Shown here one piece after another: positions 49,282-59,675 of a stretch of 64,000 nt of DNA. Position numbers and translations under genes: made by a program. How positions within the stretch are numbered: position 1 is the first letter of the stretch; the number at the start of each line of letters is the position of its first letter. The DNA comes from Trichomonas vaginalis G3 (taxonomy: Eukaryota; Parabasalia; Trichomonadida; Trichomonadidae): assembly GCF_026262505.1 (NCBI RefSeq), contig NC_067204.1, positions 11,488,522 to 11,552,521 on the forward strand, written 5' to 3'. The notes beneath the pieces are model-generated. The model was not told where the DNA came from. It did no database searches and was given only the letters and a program-made list of their open reading frames with translations.

Positions 49282-49810
49282 TCATTGCTTTATAACTCTC
49301 TTCCTTGGTTTCTTTTTAGTTGCTTTCTTCACGTCTGTCTCCAACTTGACTGTCTTTCTTCTTCGTCCGTAATGATACCAGTTACTTCCACCAGTCAATG
49401 GGTCAAATGGTCTTTCGTAAGGGTTTCCATACATTCCATAGGGACCATACGGAAGAACTACTGGTGGAGGAAGAGTTCCATCGAATCTATTTAAATGCAT
49501 TGTTTCACCTTTCATCTGGTCATTAAAGTCTTTTGCGTGTTTTGCAAACTCATCATCCTTTCCTAAAGCATTTTCTGACTCAGTCGCAACAAATTGGATG
49601 CTTTATTTATGAGCCCTATTTTATTTAATCTTAACTTCTTTGCAACCCAACCTCCAATCTTTCCTTTATTTGCATCTAATGTCTTCGAAACTCTTCCTCA
49701 CTCATTTTATTTACTGCGTCATAAGCTCCAAGTGTTTTTGCTCCAAATGCTATGCTTTTGTTCCCATTGCGCCTAAAGCTGCCCAAGCTACCATTTACCC
49801 CATATTAAAA
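49282..49810 (-). pseudogene. Virion-type protein with basic C-terminus, broken
   Basis: The last open piece reads MHLNRFDGTLPPPVVLPYGPYGMYGNP and ends in a very basic tail (KKATKKKPRKRVIKQ). Upstream pieces include GAKTLGAYDAVNKMSEEEF. Glycine/proline/tyrosine-rich with basic end, as in core-associated peptides. Several breaks (about three or four). Confidence 0.45.
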
Positions 49811-50019
49811 TCATCTCTCTTCAATATTATCTCATAAAAGTTCTCGTTACTGGAGAAAGTCAATGAAACATAAACATTCTCATGGACTTCGTCCTCGCCG
49901 CGTTGCGGCTTCATAAACTTCTTTCTTATCTCATCTATACGCTTCAAAATGTCTGAACAATTGCTAACATCTTCTACAACAGTTATTTCATCATGACTGA
50001 CCTTCAAGAACAAGCTCAT
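49795..50019 (-). CDS. Small unknown protein with in-frame mini-hairpin
   Basis: 74 residues, MSLFLKVSHDEITVVEDVSN...FYEIILKRDDFNMG. The middle KPQRGEDEVHENVYV is coded by a mini-hairpin pair (49,885-49,910) that is the inverted equivalent of the one inside the polymerase gene at 61,319. Without it the protein would be about 60 residues. Confidence 0.4.
   Translation of the reverse strand: MSLFLKVSHDEITVVEDVSNCSDILKRIDEIRKKFMKPQRGEDEVHENVYVSLTFSSNENFYEIILKRDDFNMG
49885..49910. repeat. Mini-hairpin pair in frame
   Basis: GGACTTCGTCC (49,885-49,895) and GCCGCGTTGCGGC (49,898-49,910), within the 49,795 gene. Confidence 0.85.
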
Positions 50020-50904
50020 TTAATATGCAATTAAAATCATCTCAATAATGAGTCCATCCTTTCCATCTTTAGGTAGCACAACATCTTTCATTGAAGAAGG
50101 TTCGACAAGTCTTATGTTAAACTTACTGACAAAGTTTGTTATACTATAATGCTTCGGCGGCGAATAACATGTAGTTTGAAAGACATAATATAGATTCTTC
50201 AGCAAATTCACTTATACTGGATTTTATAACAATGTTCTCACGAGACCAAATACCACAATTGACAATCTTGTAAGCAATCCTGCTGAACCTTCTACTGTAA
50301 ACGTCGATGGTAACATTCCACGAAGGTCATCTATTGACATCTTTGAGTCACTGAATTTAAATATTTTCTTAAAGCAATCGTCATTATCTAACCATGCAAT
50401 AGCTTTGAAGTTTTCAATTCGAATAATACATCTGCTTCATTAAATGTAAAAACCTGACTTCTTTGCAGAGACGACTTTAAAATCTATTGCATTTGTTTCA
50501 AAAATTATCGCTATGGTAACTTCTGAAGGTAATGGGTGTCCTTCCGCAGTCAGTTTGTTCTCTCACTACCGTTTGAAGCTTTGTGTTAAAAATTTCATGT
50601 CATCTCCTGTGTCTAGGTTCACATACACAGCAATAGGAAAACTATCTTGCTTCTTTGTCTCATCAATTATATCTCAAAACATTAAAGTTCTTCAATAATA
50701 TTGTCCTTCCTGCTGGAATACTTCTAACTTGTCTTATTTTCAATCTTTCTCACCTCCTACATACTCTACCCAGTGTCTTGGATATTCATAAGTATACTGA
50801 CTTTCTTGAATTTTGGTTGGTTTCATCATAACGTGTTCATAGTATATCTTTATACTCTTGTCAGTTAGACTCGGTGCTATGTTCTGAATATTTCTGACTT
50901 GCAT
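50020..50904 (-). pseudogene. Minor virion protein of the 8,782 family, broken
   Basis: Starts MQVRNIQNIAPSLTDKSI; YTYEYPRHWVEYV parallels YRFDYPVRWLQSP near the start of the 8,782 product, and the final piece ...LVEPSSMKDVVLPKDG and IEMILIAY parallels its C-terminus. Between these the frame is much decayed (about five breaks). Confidence 0.6.
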
Positions 50905-50920
50905 TTTTAATGGAGATAAA

Positions 50921-51807
50921 ATGAAGCATTTAATACATGACGTAGATGAAGACATGAATGAAACTACAGACAAACTTAACTCTTCTCTCATTCTTCCTTT
51001 CAGCAAAGATTATGAATTCTGTTCAAATGGTGTGTATTTCTATTGTGGAAAGATGGGTCAGGTAAGACATTTAACCTCATTCGTCATATACTCATAACAG
51101 AGCGTTTAGGTCAAGATTCATATTATGACCAAATCATTATATCAGCAACTTCAGACTCTATGGACTCAACAGCGAAAACATTTATGTCAAAAGTTCAAGC
51201 CTCTGTCGTTAAAGTTCCAGACAGTGAACTCATTGAATTTCTTCAACGTTACATTCGACGTAAGAGGAAATATTATGCCATCGTTGAATTTATACAGTCA
51301 GGAATGCAAAAGACTTCAGAAGAGATGGAAAGAATTATTGACAAACACCACTTACGTCAATACTCAGGAGTTTACGATATGAAACGACTTACAAACTACA
51401 TTCTGTCAAAACTTTCAAAATACCCCTTCAAAAAGTATCCTTCAAATACTCTGCTCGTTTGCGACGACTTCGCCGGAAAAGGTTTAGTGTCAAAGCCTGA
51501 CTCACCATTAGCTAACATCATTACTAAAGTCAGACATTACCACTTAACTGTAGCAATACTTATGCAAACATGGCGTTTTCTTGCTTTAAACATAAAACGT
51601 CTCATAACTGACTTCGTTATCTTTCAAGGTTTCTCACGTTATGACATTGAACTCATTTGGAAACAGTCAGGTATAACATTACCTTTTGAAGAAATTTGGG
51701 AAGCATATAAGTCTCTCATCTCTCCTCGTTCATACCTTGAGATTCATATCATGACTAATACCATTAAAGTCAAAAATATTCCATGGGAACGACCAACATT
51801 GTTTTAA
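50921..51807 (+). pseudogene. DNA-packaging ATPase (HerA/FtsK type), lightly broken
   Basis: From ATG 50,921 (MKHLIHDVDEDM). P-loop ending GSGKT, then YDQIIISATSDSMDSTAKTF, Walker B LLVCDDF, and YHLTVAILMQTWRFLALNIK followed by DFVIFQGFSRYDIELIW, in the same order as the ATPases of elements A and B. About one break. Confidence 0.75.
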
Positions 51808-52204
51808 AGTTTAACCTTCAATTGACTGATGGTAAACAAATTCCATGCATCTCTGTCGCCATTTCTGTTAATATTTTTGCTGTCATTCATATCATCCACT
51901 TCCCCATCCGTTAACTTTTGAGGATATGCGTTAGAATAGCTGTTCTTAAATGAAGGCTTTTCACCTTTAGCGCATAAACTCTATAACTTTCTGCATACTT
52001 TATGTTTGAACCTCCTGAGCCATCATTGACATAAATTTTTATAGGCTTCCACCCTTTGTTCATGTTCCTGCTTCTTCCCTTAGCTCTTTTGTTCAGTAGT
52101 TCTACATCTTTATACACAGCACCTGTCTCAGTGAATTCAACAATATTTTCATTCGTTAGCTTTACATTCAAACCCTTGTCGAGTATATTGTTCATTTCAT
52201 ACAT
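51808..52204 (-). pseudogene. Basic protein of the virion block, broken
   Basis: From ATG 52,204 (MYEMNNILDKGLNVKL). Basic middle (NKRAKGRSRNMNKGWKPIKIYVNDG) reminiscent of the basic N-terminus of the 9,708 protein (GRPIKVYDK). Divergent from the 52,230 gene across 25 bases. An ATG further upstream is open but overlaps that gene. About one break. Confidence 0.45.
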
Positions 52205-52229
52205 ATAAAAGGTTTTTATTCTATATGAA

Positions 52230-52844
52230 ATGAGAAGCAAATCCATCTTAGCTGGTGCCGTTAATGTTCCAATTGAACCAACATCAAATGTTGACTCACG
52301 AACGACAAACAATATTGTCATAAAGAACTATAGTTCGGAGTGTTTGAAAGAGCCAGAACCAGAGCTGAAATCCGTGAATTTAAACACAGCTTCAAACGCT
52401 AACGCTACATCAGATGTTAAGTTAGAGTATCCACCACTGGACCAAATTCTTTCAAGAGAAGCCAACGACAACCCTTACACAAATGTTCAAACAAATCCTT
52501 CAGATAACGTAGACCATTACCTTCTTCAGTTATACCAAACAATTTTACTCAAAGACGATAAGAAGCTTTTGACAAATCTTATAAGCAAGAACCAAATAAT
52601 TCTAACAAAGGAGGACCTTGAAAATGTTATATCACGAATAACAGGGAAACAATGTGTCATTGACTATCTCGACCCTGAAATCGAATGCTGTGGTCAAACG
52701 CCACCATTCATGAAAATAGGTAACATCCGCATCATTGAAATACCAGGAACTACAGGAGTTGAGTTTAAGTATAAATATTCGAACGAGTATACAAAACTTT
52801 CAACAGAATATAAGCTTTGTTTGAAATATGTTTTAGTAAATTAA
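52230..52844 (+). CDS. Conserved virion-block protein
   Basis: 204 residues, MRSKSILAGAVNVPIEPTSN; disordered polar first half, folded second half (LLQLYQTILLKDDKKLLTNL...NQIILTKEDLENVISRITG, ECCGQTPPFMKIGNIRII). Intact equivalent of the broken 42,672 gene of element B. Function unknown; always next to the ATPase and penton-like genes here. Confidence 0.5.
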   Translation: MRSKSILAGAVNVPIEPTSNVDSRTTNNIVIKNYSSECLKEPEPELKSVNLNTASNANATSDVKLEYPPLDQILSREANDNPYTNVQTNPSDNVDHYLLQLYQTILLKDDKKLLTNLISKNQIILTKEDLENVISRITGKQCVIDYLDPEIECCGQTPPFMKIGNIRIIEIPGTTGVEFKYKYSNEYTKLSTEYKLCLKYVLVN

Positions 52845-53110
52845 AGCAATTTGTAATATCTATCCAAAACTTCTTCAACAGTATCGAACTCATCTTCATA
52901 ATGCAAACCTAATCTTATTGACTTGGTGCAGTTTTCACTAACACAATATAGCGCTTTGCGCTCGGCGCCTTTGACGCCTTTTTCTGTTCTCTTGACTGAC
53001 ATAACTAACTCATTTGTTTCATCAAACAGCAATAACCAAAGTTCATGACCTAATACATAACATTCATACTTTATATTTTTAGCTCTGAGTTCTCTTGTAA
53101 GCTGTTGCAT
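52841..53110 (-). CDS. Small unknown protein with in-frame mini-hairpin
   Basis: 89 residues, MQQLTRELRAKNIKYECYVL. Two hairpins (GCGCTTTGCGC at 52,951-52,961; GGCG...CGCC at 52,964-52,978) are read as KGVKGAERKALYC. The end (YEDEFDTVEEVLDRYYKLL) is helical. It overlaps the penton-like gene by 40 bases and the previous gene by four. No family recognised. Confidence 0.45.
   Translation of the reverse strand: MQQLTRELRAKNIKYECYVLGHELWLLLFDETNELVMSVKRTEKGVKGAERKALYCVSENCTKSIRLGLHYEDEFDTVEEVLDRYYKLL
52951..52978. repeat. Mini-hairpin pair in frame
   Basis: GCGCTTTGCGC then GGCGCCTTTGACGCC, inside the 52,841 gene. Confidence 0.75.
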
Positions 53111-53847
53111 TTAATATTTTCTAAAAAGTCAACTTCAACAGTCATTCGCACTGGTGCCTTCAGTTCTACAGGCTCTCCTTGAAAGTCAACAAGTCTGAAT
53201 TGCATGTCTTTCAAATTATGAGGACTAATGCGAACCCATTTACCTAAATGAGTTACTATGACAGGAACGTTTGGAATGAACATTGAATTGACTGCATAAC
53301 AGAAGGATTTATATTCTACTGAACCTTTACTATTAACTCCTGAAATACCTGTGACATTAGCTATTTTTGACTCAACGTATAAACAATTACCATAACATAC
53401 GTATGGAACAGATTTCATCTCAATCGTTTTGTCAACACTTTTCAAAGGACATGTCATATGGTATGCTCCCAGAAGCAATTGAACTCTATGACTCATTCGT
53501 GTTATCTTAAACTCCTTCGCATAACTGAACTTCAAAACTCCTGCAATAAGTTTAACATTCATTAAGTTTTCTTCGTTCTCCTTGTTTATTGTAGTATTTA
53601 TGAGCGCATTTAACACTCCAGCTAATGTTTCCATCTTATATTCTACATTATTGTGAAATCTTATTTCGTGCTTCTTTCCATCTATTTCAAGCTCCATGAA
53701 ATCTGTTTCATCTGTTATAACGAATGAAGCGATAGTATTGAAGTCAACAACTCTGAAAGCAAGCGCTTCATTCTGAAGACCTAAGTTTGTTTGTAGCTTT
53801 ACTGTCCCGTATTCGTTTGGGTCTGTACTTTGCAAATAGAACAACAT
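53071..53847 (-). CDS. Penton-like minor capsid protein
   Basis: 258 residues from ATG 53,847 (MLFYLQSTDPNEYGTVKLQT). Strand-rich; EFKITRMSHRVQLLLGAYHM and the end HNLKDMQFRLVDFQGEPVEL match the penton-like pattern seen at 43,870 and 102. It shares a 17-base divergent spacer with the fibre gene, so penton and fibre may be co-expressed, as their adenoviral counterparts act together. Looks whole. Confidence 0.55.
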   Translation of the reverse strand: MLFYLQSTDPNEYGTVKLQTNLGLQNEALAFRVVDFNTIASFVITDETDFMELEIDGKKHEIRFHNNVEYKMETLAGVLNALINTTINKENEENLMNVKLIAGVLKFSYAKEFKITRMSHRVQLLLGAYHMTCPLKSVDKTIEMKSVPYVCYGNCLYVESKIANVTGISGVNSKGSVEYKSFCYAVNSMFIPNVPVIVTHLGKWVRISPHNLKDMQFRLVDFQGEPVELKAPVRMTVEVDFLENIKCNSLQENSELKI

Positions 53848-54451
53848 TTTATTCTCATTAAAATATGAGTATTGCTGCATATGCGTATGAAGCTGACAGA
53901 GCTAAACGTTTATATTTTGGTCAATACTCTCTCACACTTACTGACAAATATATTGTTATTTCTGATGGAAATACCGAGAAATACATAACATGGAAGGACT
54001 ATGAAAAGTTTGACCCTATTTTAACTCCATGCACTATGCCATTCATTGTAAATGGTGAAGTTGTCATGAAGAACGACACAACTGTTTATAGGTCTGTATA
54101 TGAAGCGTTAGAATATATGTTGAATTATAATCCCGAAAGATTTGACCCAAGCACTACGTCATGTACAATGCCTTTTATTAAGGATGGTGAAATCGTAAGA
54201 GTTCCGAATTCAACGGTTTACACAGCTGTTCAAAACAGTTTACAAAACATTTTAGCGAATATCTTTAATTCAGAAACTACAGAAATAAAATTACCATATA
54301 TAACAGATGCTAAAGAAATTAAATCAAAAACGACAACATTATTTACGTCACTTAATGATTTAATGACTTATATCATTAATATTCCTGCACCAACTACAGC
54401 ATTTGATCCAAACTCGACGGTTTGCAGTGTACCTTTCATAAAGTCGCAAAC

Positions 54452-54504
54452 GGACTCTTTGAGTCCTGAAGGTCTTTCAGACCGAAGCGACCAGGGCGAA
54501 GCCC
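54452..54504. repeat. Triple mini-hairpin cluster in frame
   Basis: GGACTCTTTGAGTCC (54,452-54,466), GGTCTTTCAGACC (54,471-54,483) and GGGCGAAGCCC (54,494-54,504), then ATGA, within the long fibre gene; read as TDSLSPEGLSDRSDQGEAHD. Confidence 0.9.
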
Positions 54505-55180
54505 ATGACAGTTCATTAATTGTTTTAAGGGATTCAACAGTTAATGAATCATTAAAGGCGTCATTAATGAAAATCATTGATTTTAATTCATTCACGAATA
54601 CATATAATTCATTCATTAATGTTTCATATGCTTCTAAAGAAGGTGAGCCAAAAACTATCGATAAAGCGGTGTATGAAATAAAAGCATCAACGACGAAATT
54701 GAATTCGTTAACTTTTGACGGTGATAGTTTCGTTAATGACATAACATCGGGGAAAACAATTTTAACGAAAGAATATTTAAAATCTCATGTTAGTGAGTTC
54801 GTTGAAATTGAAAAAGAAGGTGGAATTAAGTTCGATCCACTGAATTTCATTTTCAGCTTAGCGAATGCGGGTGTTAGTTTCGCTGAATGGACAACTATAC
54901 AGAGTGAAATAAATGCAATATGGACGTTTTTGGGGTCAAAAGCGGGAATGGGTGAGCTTGTAAATGCTGCAAGAACATTAGGTGAAACAGGAAATTTTGT
55001 AGATGGTTTTAAAAGACTTGTTTCAAATGTTTTAACAAACACAAAGAAATTATTTAGATATACCATACATAACGGACGGATTTTCGAACAGGTAGCAACA
55101 AACCCTCCGGTTATGGCTGCGTTGATGATGGTTAGAGATATAAAACCACGTAACGACGGGAACGAAGAACATGAACAACA

Positions 55181-55211
55181 GAGCCCAACGGGCTCAGAGC
55201 CACATAGTGGC
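55181..55211. repeat. Mini-hairpin pair in frame
   Basis: GAGCCCAACGGGCTC (55,181-55,195) and GCCACATAGTGGC (55,199-55,211), read as SPTGSEPHSGED. Confidence 0.9.
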
Positions 55212-56280
55212 GAGGATACTGGTCGGGTTATTCAAGACATTAAAAACGTGTATCCTGAAGTTATTGATTTATTTAGAGGAGTTAATGATTCAATTTCAAA
55301 ACATTCTATAACCCTCGATGAAGAGAATAAATTAACAGATTATATATTCGTCATTATTGCAGAATTAATGAAGAGAATAAATGAAAAAGGAATTGGTGAT
55401 ATCATTAATGTCAGCGATGTAATGATGAAAAGAAATTTTGACTCATTATTTACAAAACCGAAAACAGAATATAGTCTTTATGACGTAATTACCGAATTAA
55501 TGAAAAAGATTAATGATAATAAGAGTTCTGGCGGAAGAGTTGAATTAGAAGTGAATGATGTTAATGAGAAATTAGCCGAAAAAGCAGATAAAAACCACGT
55601 TCATTATATAACTTCAGACGAACAGATTATAACGGACTACCATGGATATTTAACACGAAGTGATGAAGCGAAGACAAAAAATGTTAATGAAAGAAGATAT
55701 AAATACATTCGTGCTAAAGGTTATGACATAAGCTGTACTGTACAGTATGACACAGGTAAAGCACCAGAAGCATTTAGTTATAACGATGAAATTTATGCCT
55801 CTACTTTCTCTGTTAATGGTGTATTAGTTGAACCAAGATTTATGTTAAGAGTTAAGGCAAAAATAACGTTTGAAGATGCTATTAAAAGTAAAGCTGACAA
55901 AGTTGAACTTGACGCAACGAACAAAGTTTTGAAATCTCATAAACACAACATCTCCGATATAAATGAACTTCAAACTTCTTTAGACAGTAAAGCAGACAAG
56001 AACCATACACATAAATCCTTCACTACTGTTAGAGCAGACGACATAATATTGAACTTTGACCTTGGTTCAAGTGCACCATTAGAAAATCCAAGTACAAGCG
56101 TAAAAGATACTCTTAACAGTTTAGATAACAGTTGCAGGAACATTGAAAGTCATGCCAGAAACTTTGAAGCACATGAACTACCAGCAATGTTAGATAAGAA
56201 AGCAGACAAGAACCATACACATAAATCCTTCACAACTGTTGCTATAGAAAGTATTGAAGGAACGGTTGAAGAAACTGGTG

Positions 56281-56310
56281 GGGAGGCGGAGCCCGCCGCA
56301 CGCGGCTGCA
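56281..56310. repeat. Mini-hairpin in the fibre shaft
   Basis: GCCGCACGCGGC (56,296-56,307) with a GGAGGCGGAGCCC lead. The corresponding DNA of the element A fibre (about 13,225-13,245), otherwise almost identical, lacks it. Confidence 0.8.
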
Positions 56311-57414
56311 TTATATTGTAAACCTCCTAACTTTCCACAAGGTTTAACATCGGATGACGACATAACGACGATGAGAAACATTAGATGTAAAGATGTTTAT
56401 GTCATGAAGGATGAACATAATATTAAATTCACTGCTCAAGATTTATATGACAAGAAAGCAGACAAGAACCATACACATAAATCCTTCACTACTGTTAGAG
56501 CAGACGACATAATATTGAACTTTGACCTTGGTTCAAGTGCACCTTTAGAGAATCCGAGTACAAGCGTAAAAGATACTCTTAACAATTTAGATAAGAGTTG
56601 CAGGAATACCGAAGATCATGCCAGAAACTTTGAAGCATATGAACTACCAGCAATGTTAGACAAGAAAGCAGAAAAACTTATGTGGATGCAGAACTAACAA
56701 AGAAATTTTCGAAACCAGATACAATGACATTTACAACAGAAATTATAAATGGTGAACCAGCAACTCCATTTGAATTTGTTAGAGGTCTTCAACCAGATAC
56801 TTTTGAATTTTTCTTGGATAATTCTATTGAACTAACATTACATTATAAAAGTGGAACAAATGCAACATTTCATCCGGGAGATACATTCCAAATGGTATTT
56901 AATGACATAAGTTCTTTAGAATATGTTTATAGAGTTATGAGCATATATGATTTAATATATCCTATAGGAGCTGTTTATACGTCTATGAATCCAATAAATC
57001 CAAACACTTTATTTGGTGGTAGATGGTATGAAATAGTTGACAGTTTTCCATTCTACACTAATACGCAGTCAATGAAGATGGGAGGTTCAAAGAAAATAGG
57101 TATTGAAAACCTTCCTTCACATATGCATAGGTTCAGTGGAAGAACATCTGTGGAAGGAAACCATTCACATTCAATAACAAAAAGAGGTTATACAAATCTT
57201 GCAGCGGGTTCGGATAGACAGGGAATGAATAGATATGATATCACAACTGACCCCAAAGATGTTAGCACAGGTATTTTCTGTGGAACTGCAGGAAATCATA
57301 CACATGTTGTAGCTGGTATTACAGACCCAGCAGGTAATGGAAAAGATTATATGCCTCCTTATATAACAATGCACGCTTGGATACGAGTTGGTTAAAATCT
57401 TTAACTTTACATAA

Positions 57415-58500
57415 ATGAGCTTGAAAGAAGTATTCGAACAACATCCATGGAGGTCATTTAAGAAGTTCAATGAAGCTGCAAAGAGTTCGGGATTTACTAA
57501 CAGAGCTGAAGTGAAAAGGTTCTTTGACAAAAATGTTGTACATCAAACAAAAATAAATCCTTACGACTACTTTTTACCAATTTACTCCAACACTCCTGAC
57601 GCATACCAATTTGACACTCTCATTCAAAGCAGAAAAGGAGGACATAAACCATTCCTCATCTTCATAAATGTTAACACTCGTAAAGCATATGCGTATATAA
57701 TGAGAAATAAAGGAACTCATGAAGTGTTAAGAGTTTTACAAAAGTTTGTAGCAGAACATAGCCCAAGTATTTTAACATCAGACCAAGACGGTGCATACCT
57801 CAGCAACGAAATCACAGAATTTCTCATTAAGCATAACATAACTCACTACACTACTGAAGACCATAACCATAACATACTCGGTATCATTAACCGCTTCATA
57901 AGGACTCTCAGAGATTTAAATCAAGAGCGAGACTTTACCGAAGAAACAATGAAACATTTTCTCGAAGTATATAATTCCTCAACACATTCTACAACAGGAC
58001 ATACACCAAATTCAATGACACAACAACAAGAAGAAAAGTATATACAAAAGAAACGAAGCCAAACACAAAATATCAGAAATTCAACACAATTTACTCTCAT
58101 TCCTGGTACAAAAGTTCGTGTAGTTCTTGACGACAAACCATTGACAAAGAAACGTTTAAGGTTAAGTCGAAATTATTATATCGTAGACTCTACGCAAGGT
58201 AATGGATATCTTATAAAAGCTGCTGACGACTCCATAGCATTTTACCCTCGACATAAATTAGTCGAAAGTAGTAATGGCAAACTTGCTGAAACCATTGACG
58301 AAGCAAAGCGAGGAGTGGTTATTGAAATACTTGACTATAACACAAACGATGACACTTATAAAGTAAGATATGAAGGAGGCGTTGAAGATGTTATACCATC
58401 TAAGAACTTGAGAGAATCTAAACCAACTCATCTGGGACCATTAGAGCGGGAGTACTGGAAAGATAAAAACATGCCAGAAAGAATAAGAAAATTCTTCTAA
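57415..58500 (+). CDS. Polinton integrase (DDE type), looks whole
   Basis: 361 residues. N-terminal helical part (WRSFKKFNEAAKSSGFTNRA), core with YQFDTLIQSRKGGHKPFLIF, SILTSDQDGAYLSNEI, HNHNILGIINRFIRTLRDLN and EVYNSSTHSTTGHTPNSM, then a basic segment and a chromodomain-like end (GVVIEILDYNTNDDTYKVRY..G...VIPSKNL). Length and order are as in Polinton integrases, which share the retroviral fold. It follows the fibre gene by 19 bases. Confidence 0.85.
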   Translation: MSLKEVFEQHPWRSFKKFNEAAKSSGFTNRAEVKRFFDKNVVHQTKINPYDYFLPIYSNTPDAYQFDTLIQSRKGGHKPFLIFINVNTRKAYAYIMRNKGTHEVLRVLQKFVAEHSPSILTSDQDGAYLSNEITEFLIKHNITHYTTEDHNHNILGIINRFIRTLRDLNQERDFTEETMKHFLEVYNSSTHSTTGHTPNSMTQQQEEKYIQKKRSQTQNIRNSTQFTLIPGTKVRVVLDDKPLTKKRLRLSRNYYIVDSTQGNGYLIKAADDSIAFYPRHKLVESSNGKLAETIDEAKRGVVIEILDYNTNDDTYKVRYEGGVEDVIPSKNLRESKPTHLGPLEREYWKDKNMPERIRKFF

Positions 58501-58519
58501 ACTTTTTCGTTGGATGTAA

Positions 58520-58600
58520 ATCAGACAAAAATATAATTTAGGTGAAGAGGTGAGATTCACCTGTTTTTTCACCTCTTTTTTCACCTCTTGAATTTTCATG
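58520..58600. repeat. Degenerate palindromic module
   Basis: AAATATAATTTAGGTGAAG, GAGGTGAGATTCACCTG and two further TTTTTTCACCTCT units: the same module as in the 3.7-kb island, with its centre altered from AGATCT. Confidence 0.75.
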
Positions 58601-58604
58601 AATT

Positions 58605-58671
58605 TTCACAAAAGACCAAAAATAAAGTTAGTTTTTTATTTTATTTTTTTTATTTTGTATGTAAGAACAAA
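58605..58671 (+). promoter_or_regulatory. Shared promoter/leader cassette of the 58,672 gene
   Basis: AAAAATAAAGTTAGTTTTTT, a T-rich stretch and TTTTGTATGTAAGAACA directly before ATG; near-identical to the region before 47,153. Confidence 0.6.
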
Positions 58672-59334
58672 ATGTCAGTCGAAGCAAAAACATTCACGAA
58701 CAAATCTAATGGTGAAACATTCACAAAAGGCACTTATAACGGTATTGAAGTCTTACGTAGAGACAAGGATGGTTACATTAATGCAACAAAGATGGCAAGA
58801 GAAGCAAAGTTAAACCATTTAAACAGATTTCTCAATAGTACTAAAATGCAGGAAATTCTTGAGTTTTGGTTGAAAGAATACGGTGGAGCCAAAAGTGGCT
58901 CGACCTCAAAACAAGCATTTTATGAGCTTACTAAGGGCGTTATGAATGAATTCAAAGGTATTTACATACATGCTGACCTCGTTCATTTTGTTGCTGAATG
59001 GTGCTCTGTAAAGTATGCATTTTATGTCAAAGATATTATGGACTCCATAGACAAGAAAGTTCATGAGAAGTTAGATGAAGAAGAACTCGAAGATACAGTG
59101 GAGAATGCTAAACCTTTGTTCGAAGAAGAAGTTGGAAAAATGTGTGAAAAACAATTAGAACATGAACGTGAGATATATTATGGTTATAGAGATTCTCCAT
59201 ACGAACTAGACCAATGGGAACAAGAAGATTTAAAGAGAGAATTTAGAGAATATGAACTCGCTAAGATAGCATTTGAAGCTGCAGAAAAGAAGTTAAAAGT
59301 TTGGGGTCGTTTTGTACAAAAATATTGTGAGTAA
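58672..59334 (+). CDS. KilA-N domain protein
   Basis: 220 residues from ATG 58,672 (MSVEAKTFTNKSNGETF); the longer upstream frame uses a non-ATG start inside the promoter. KilA-N domain at residues 15-75 (TYNGIEVLRRDKDGYINATK), linker with GGAKSGSTSKQAF coded across a GAGCCAAAAGTGGCTC hairpin, then AEWCSVKYAFYVKDIMDSID and an acidic coiled C-terminus. Looks whole. Likely a DNA-binding regulator or replication helper; almost identical copy in element B. Confidence 0.8.
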   Translation: MSVEAKTFTNKSNGETFTKGTYNGIEVLRRDKDGYINATKMAREAKLNHLNRFLNSTKMQEILEFWLKEYGGAKSGSTSKQAFYELTKGVMNEFKGIYIHADLVHFVAEWCSVKYAFYVKDIMDSIDKKVHEKLDEEELEDTVENAKPLFEEEVGKMCEKQLEHEREIYYGYRDSPYELDQWEQEDLKREFREYELAKIAFEAAEKKLKVWGRFVQKYCE

Positions 59335-59675
59335 ATGAACCATTTATTTTTATTGAATTCACCAAAAAATAATGTTTAGGTGAGATGTCACCTCTTCACC
59401 TATAATATATTTTTGGTCATTTACACTCATTTACGAAGAAGTTATGACAAAGCATTTACGATGAAATCTTGACAAGGCATTTACGAAGAAGTTATGACAA
59501 GGCATTTACGAAGAAGTTATGACAAAGCATTTACGAAGAAGTTATGACAAGGCATTTACGAAGAAGTTATGACAAAGTCACGAGGGTGAGAAAACAGGTG
59601 AAAAAACGGGTGACATCTCACCTCTTCACCTAAATTATATTTTTATTGAATTCAGCACAAAAATCATGAATTTCC
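59335..59675. repeat. Six 25-bp tandem repeats flanked by palindromic modules
   Basis: Gene-free. Left module with AGGTGAGATGTCACCTC (about 59,380). Then about six units of CATTTACGAAGAAGTTATGA plus CAAAG or CAAGG at 59,418-59,577. Then GGGTGAGAAAACAGGTG and GGGTGACATCTCACCTC (about 59,585-59,620) with AAATTATATTTTTATTG. The units match the ACGAAGAAGTTTTGACAAAA spacers of the 3.7-kb island. Confidence 0.85.

Larger units (their letters stand above)
53865..57395 (+). pseudogene. Very long phage-type fibre gene, lightly broken
   Basis: 3.5 kb, the largest gene of the elements. N-terminal third has four repeats of the form FDP.ST.CTMPFI..GE.V...TVY. A long helical middle follows, then phage shaft repeats KADKNHTHKS and SDINELQTSLDSKADK, and a tip YPIGAVYTSMNPINPNTLFGG, GGSKKIGIENLPSHMH, HTHVVAGIT, DYMPPYITMHAWIRVG of the phage collar type. 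The front has element B-like base composition, the rear element A-like, so the gene itself is a mosaic. It contains three mini-hairpin clusters. About two breaks. Confidence 0.75.
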
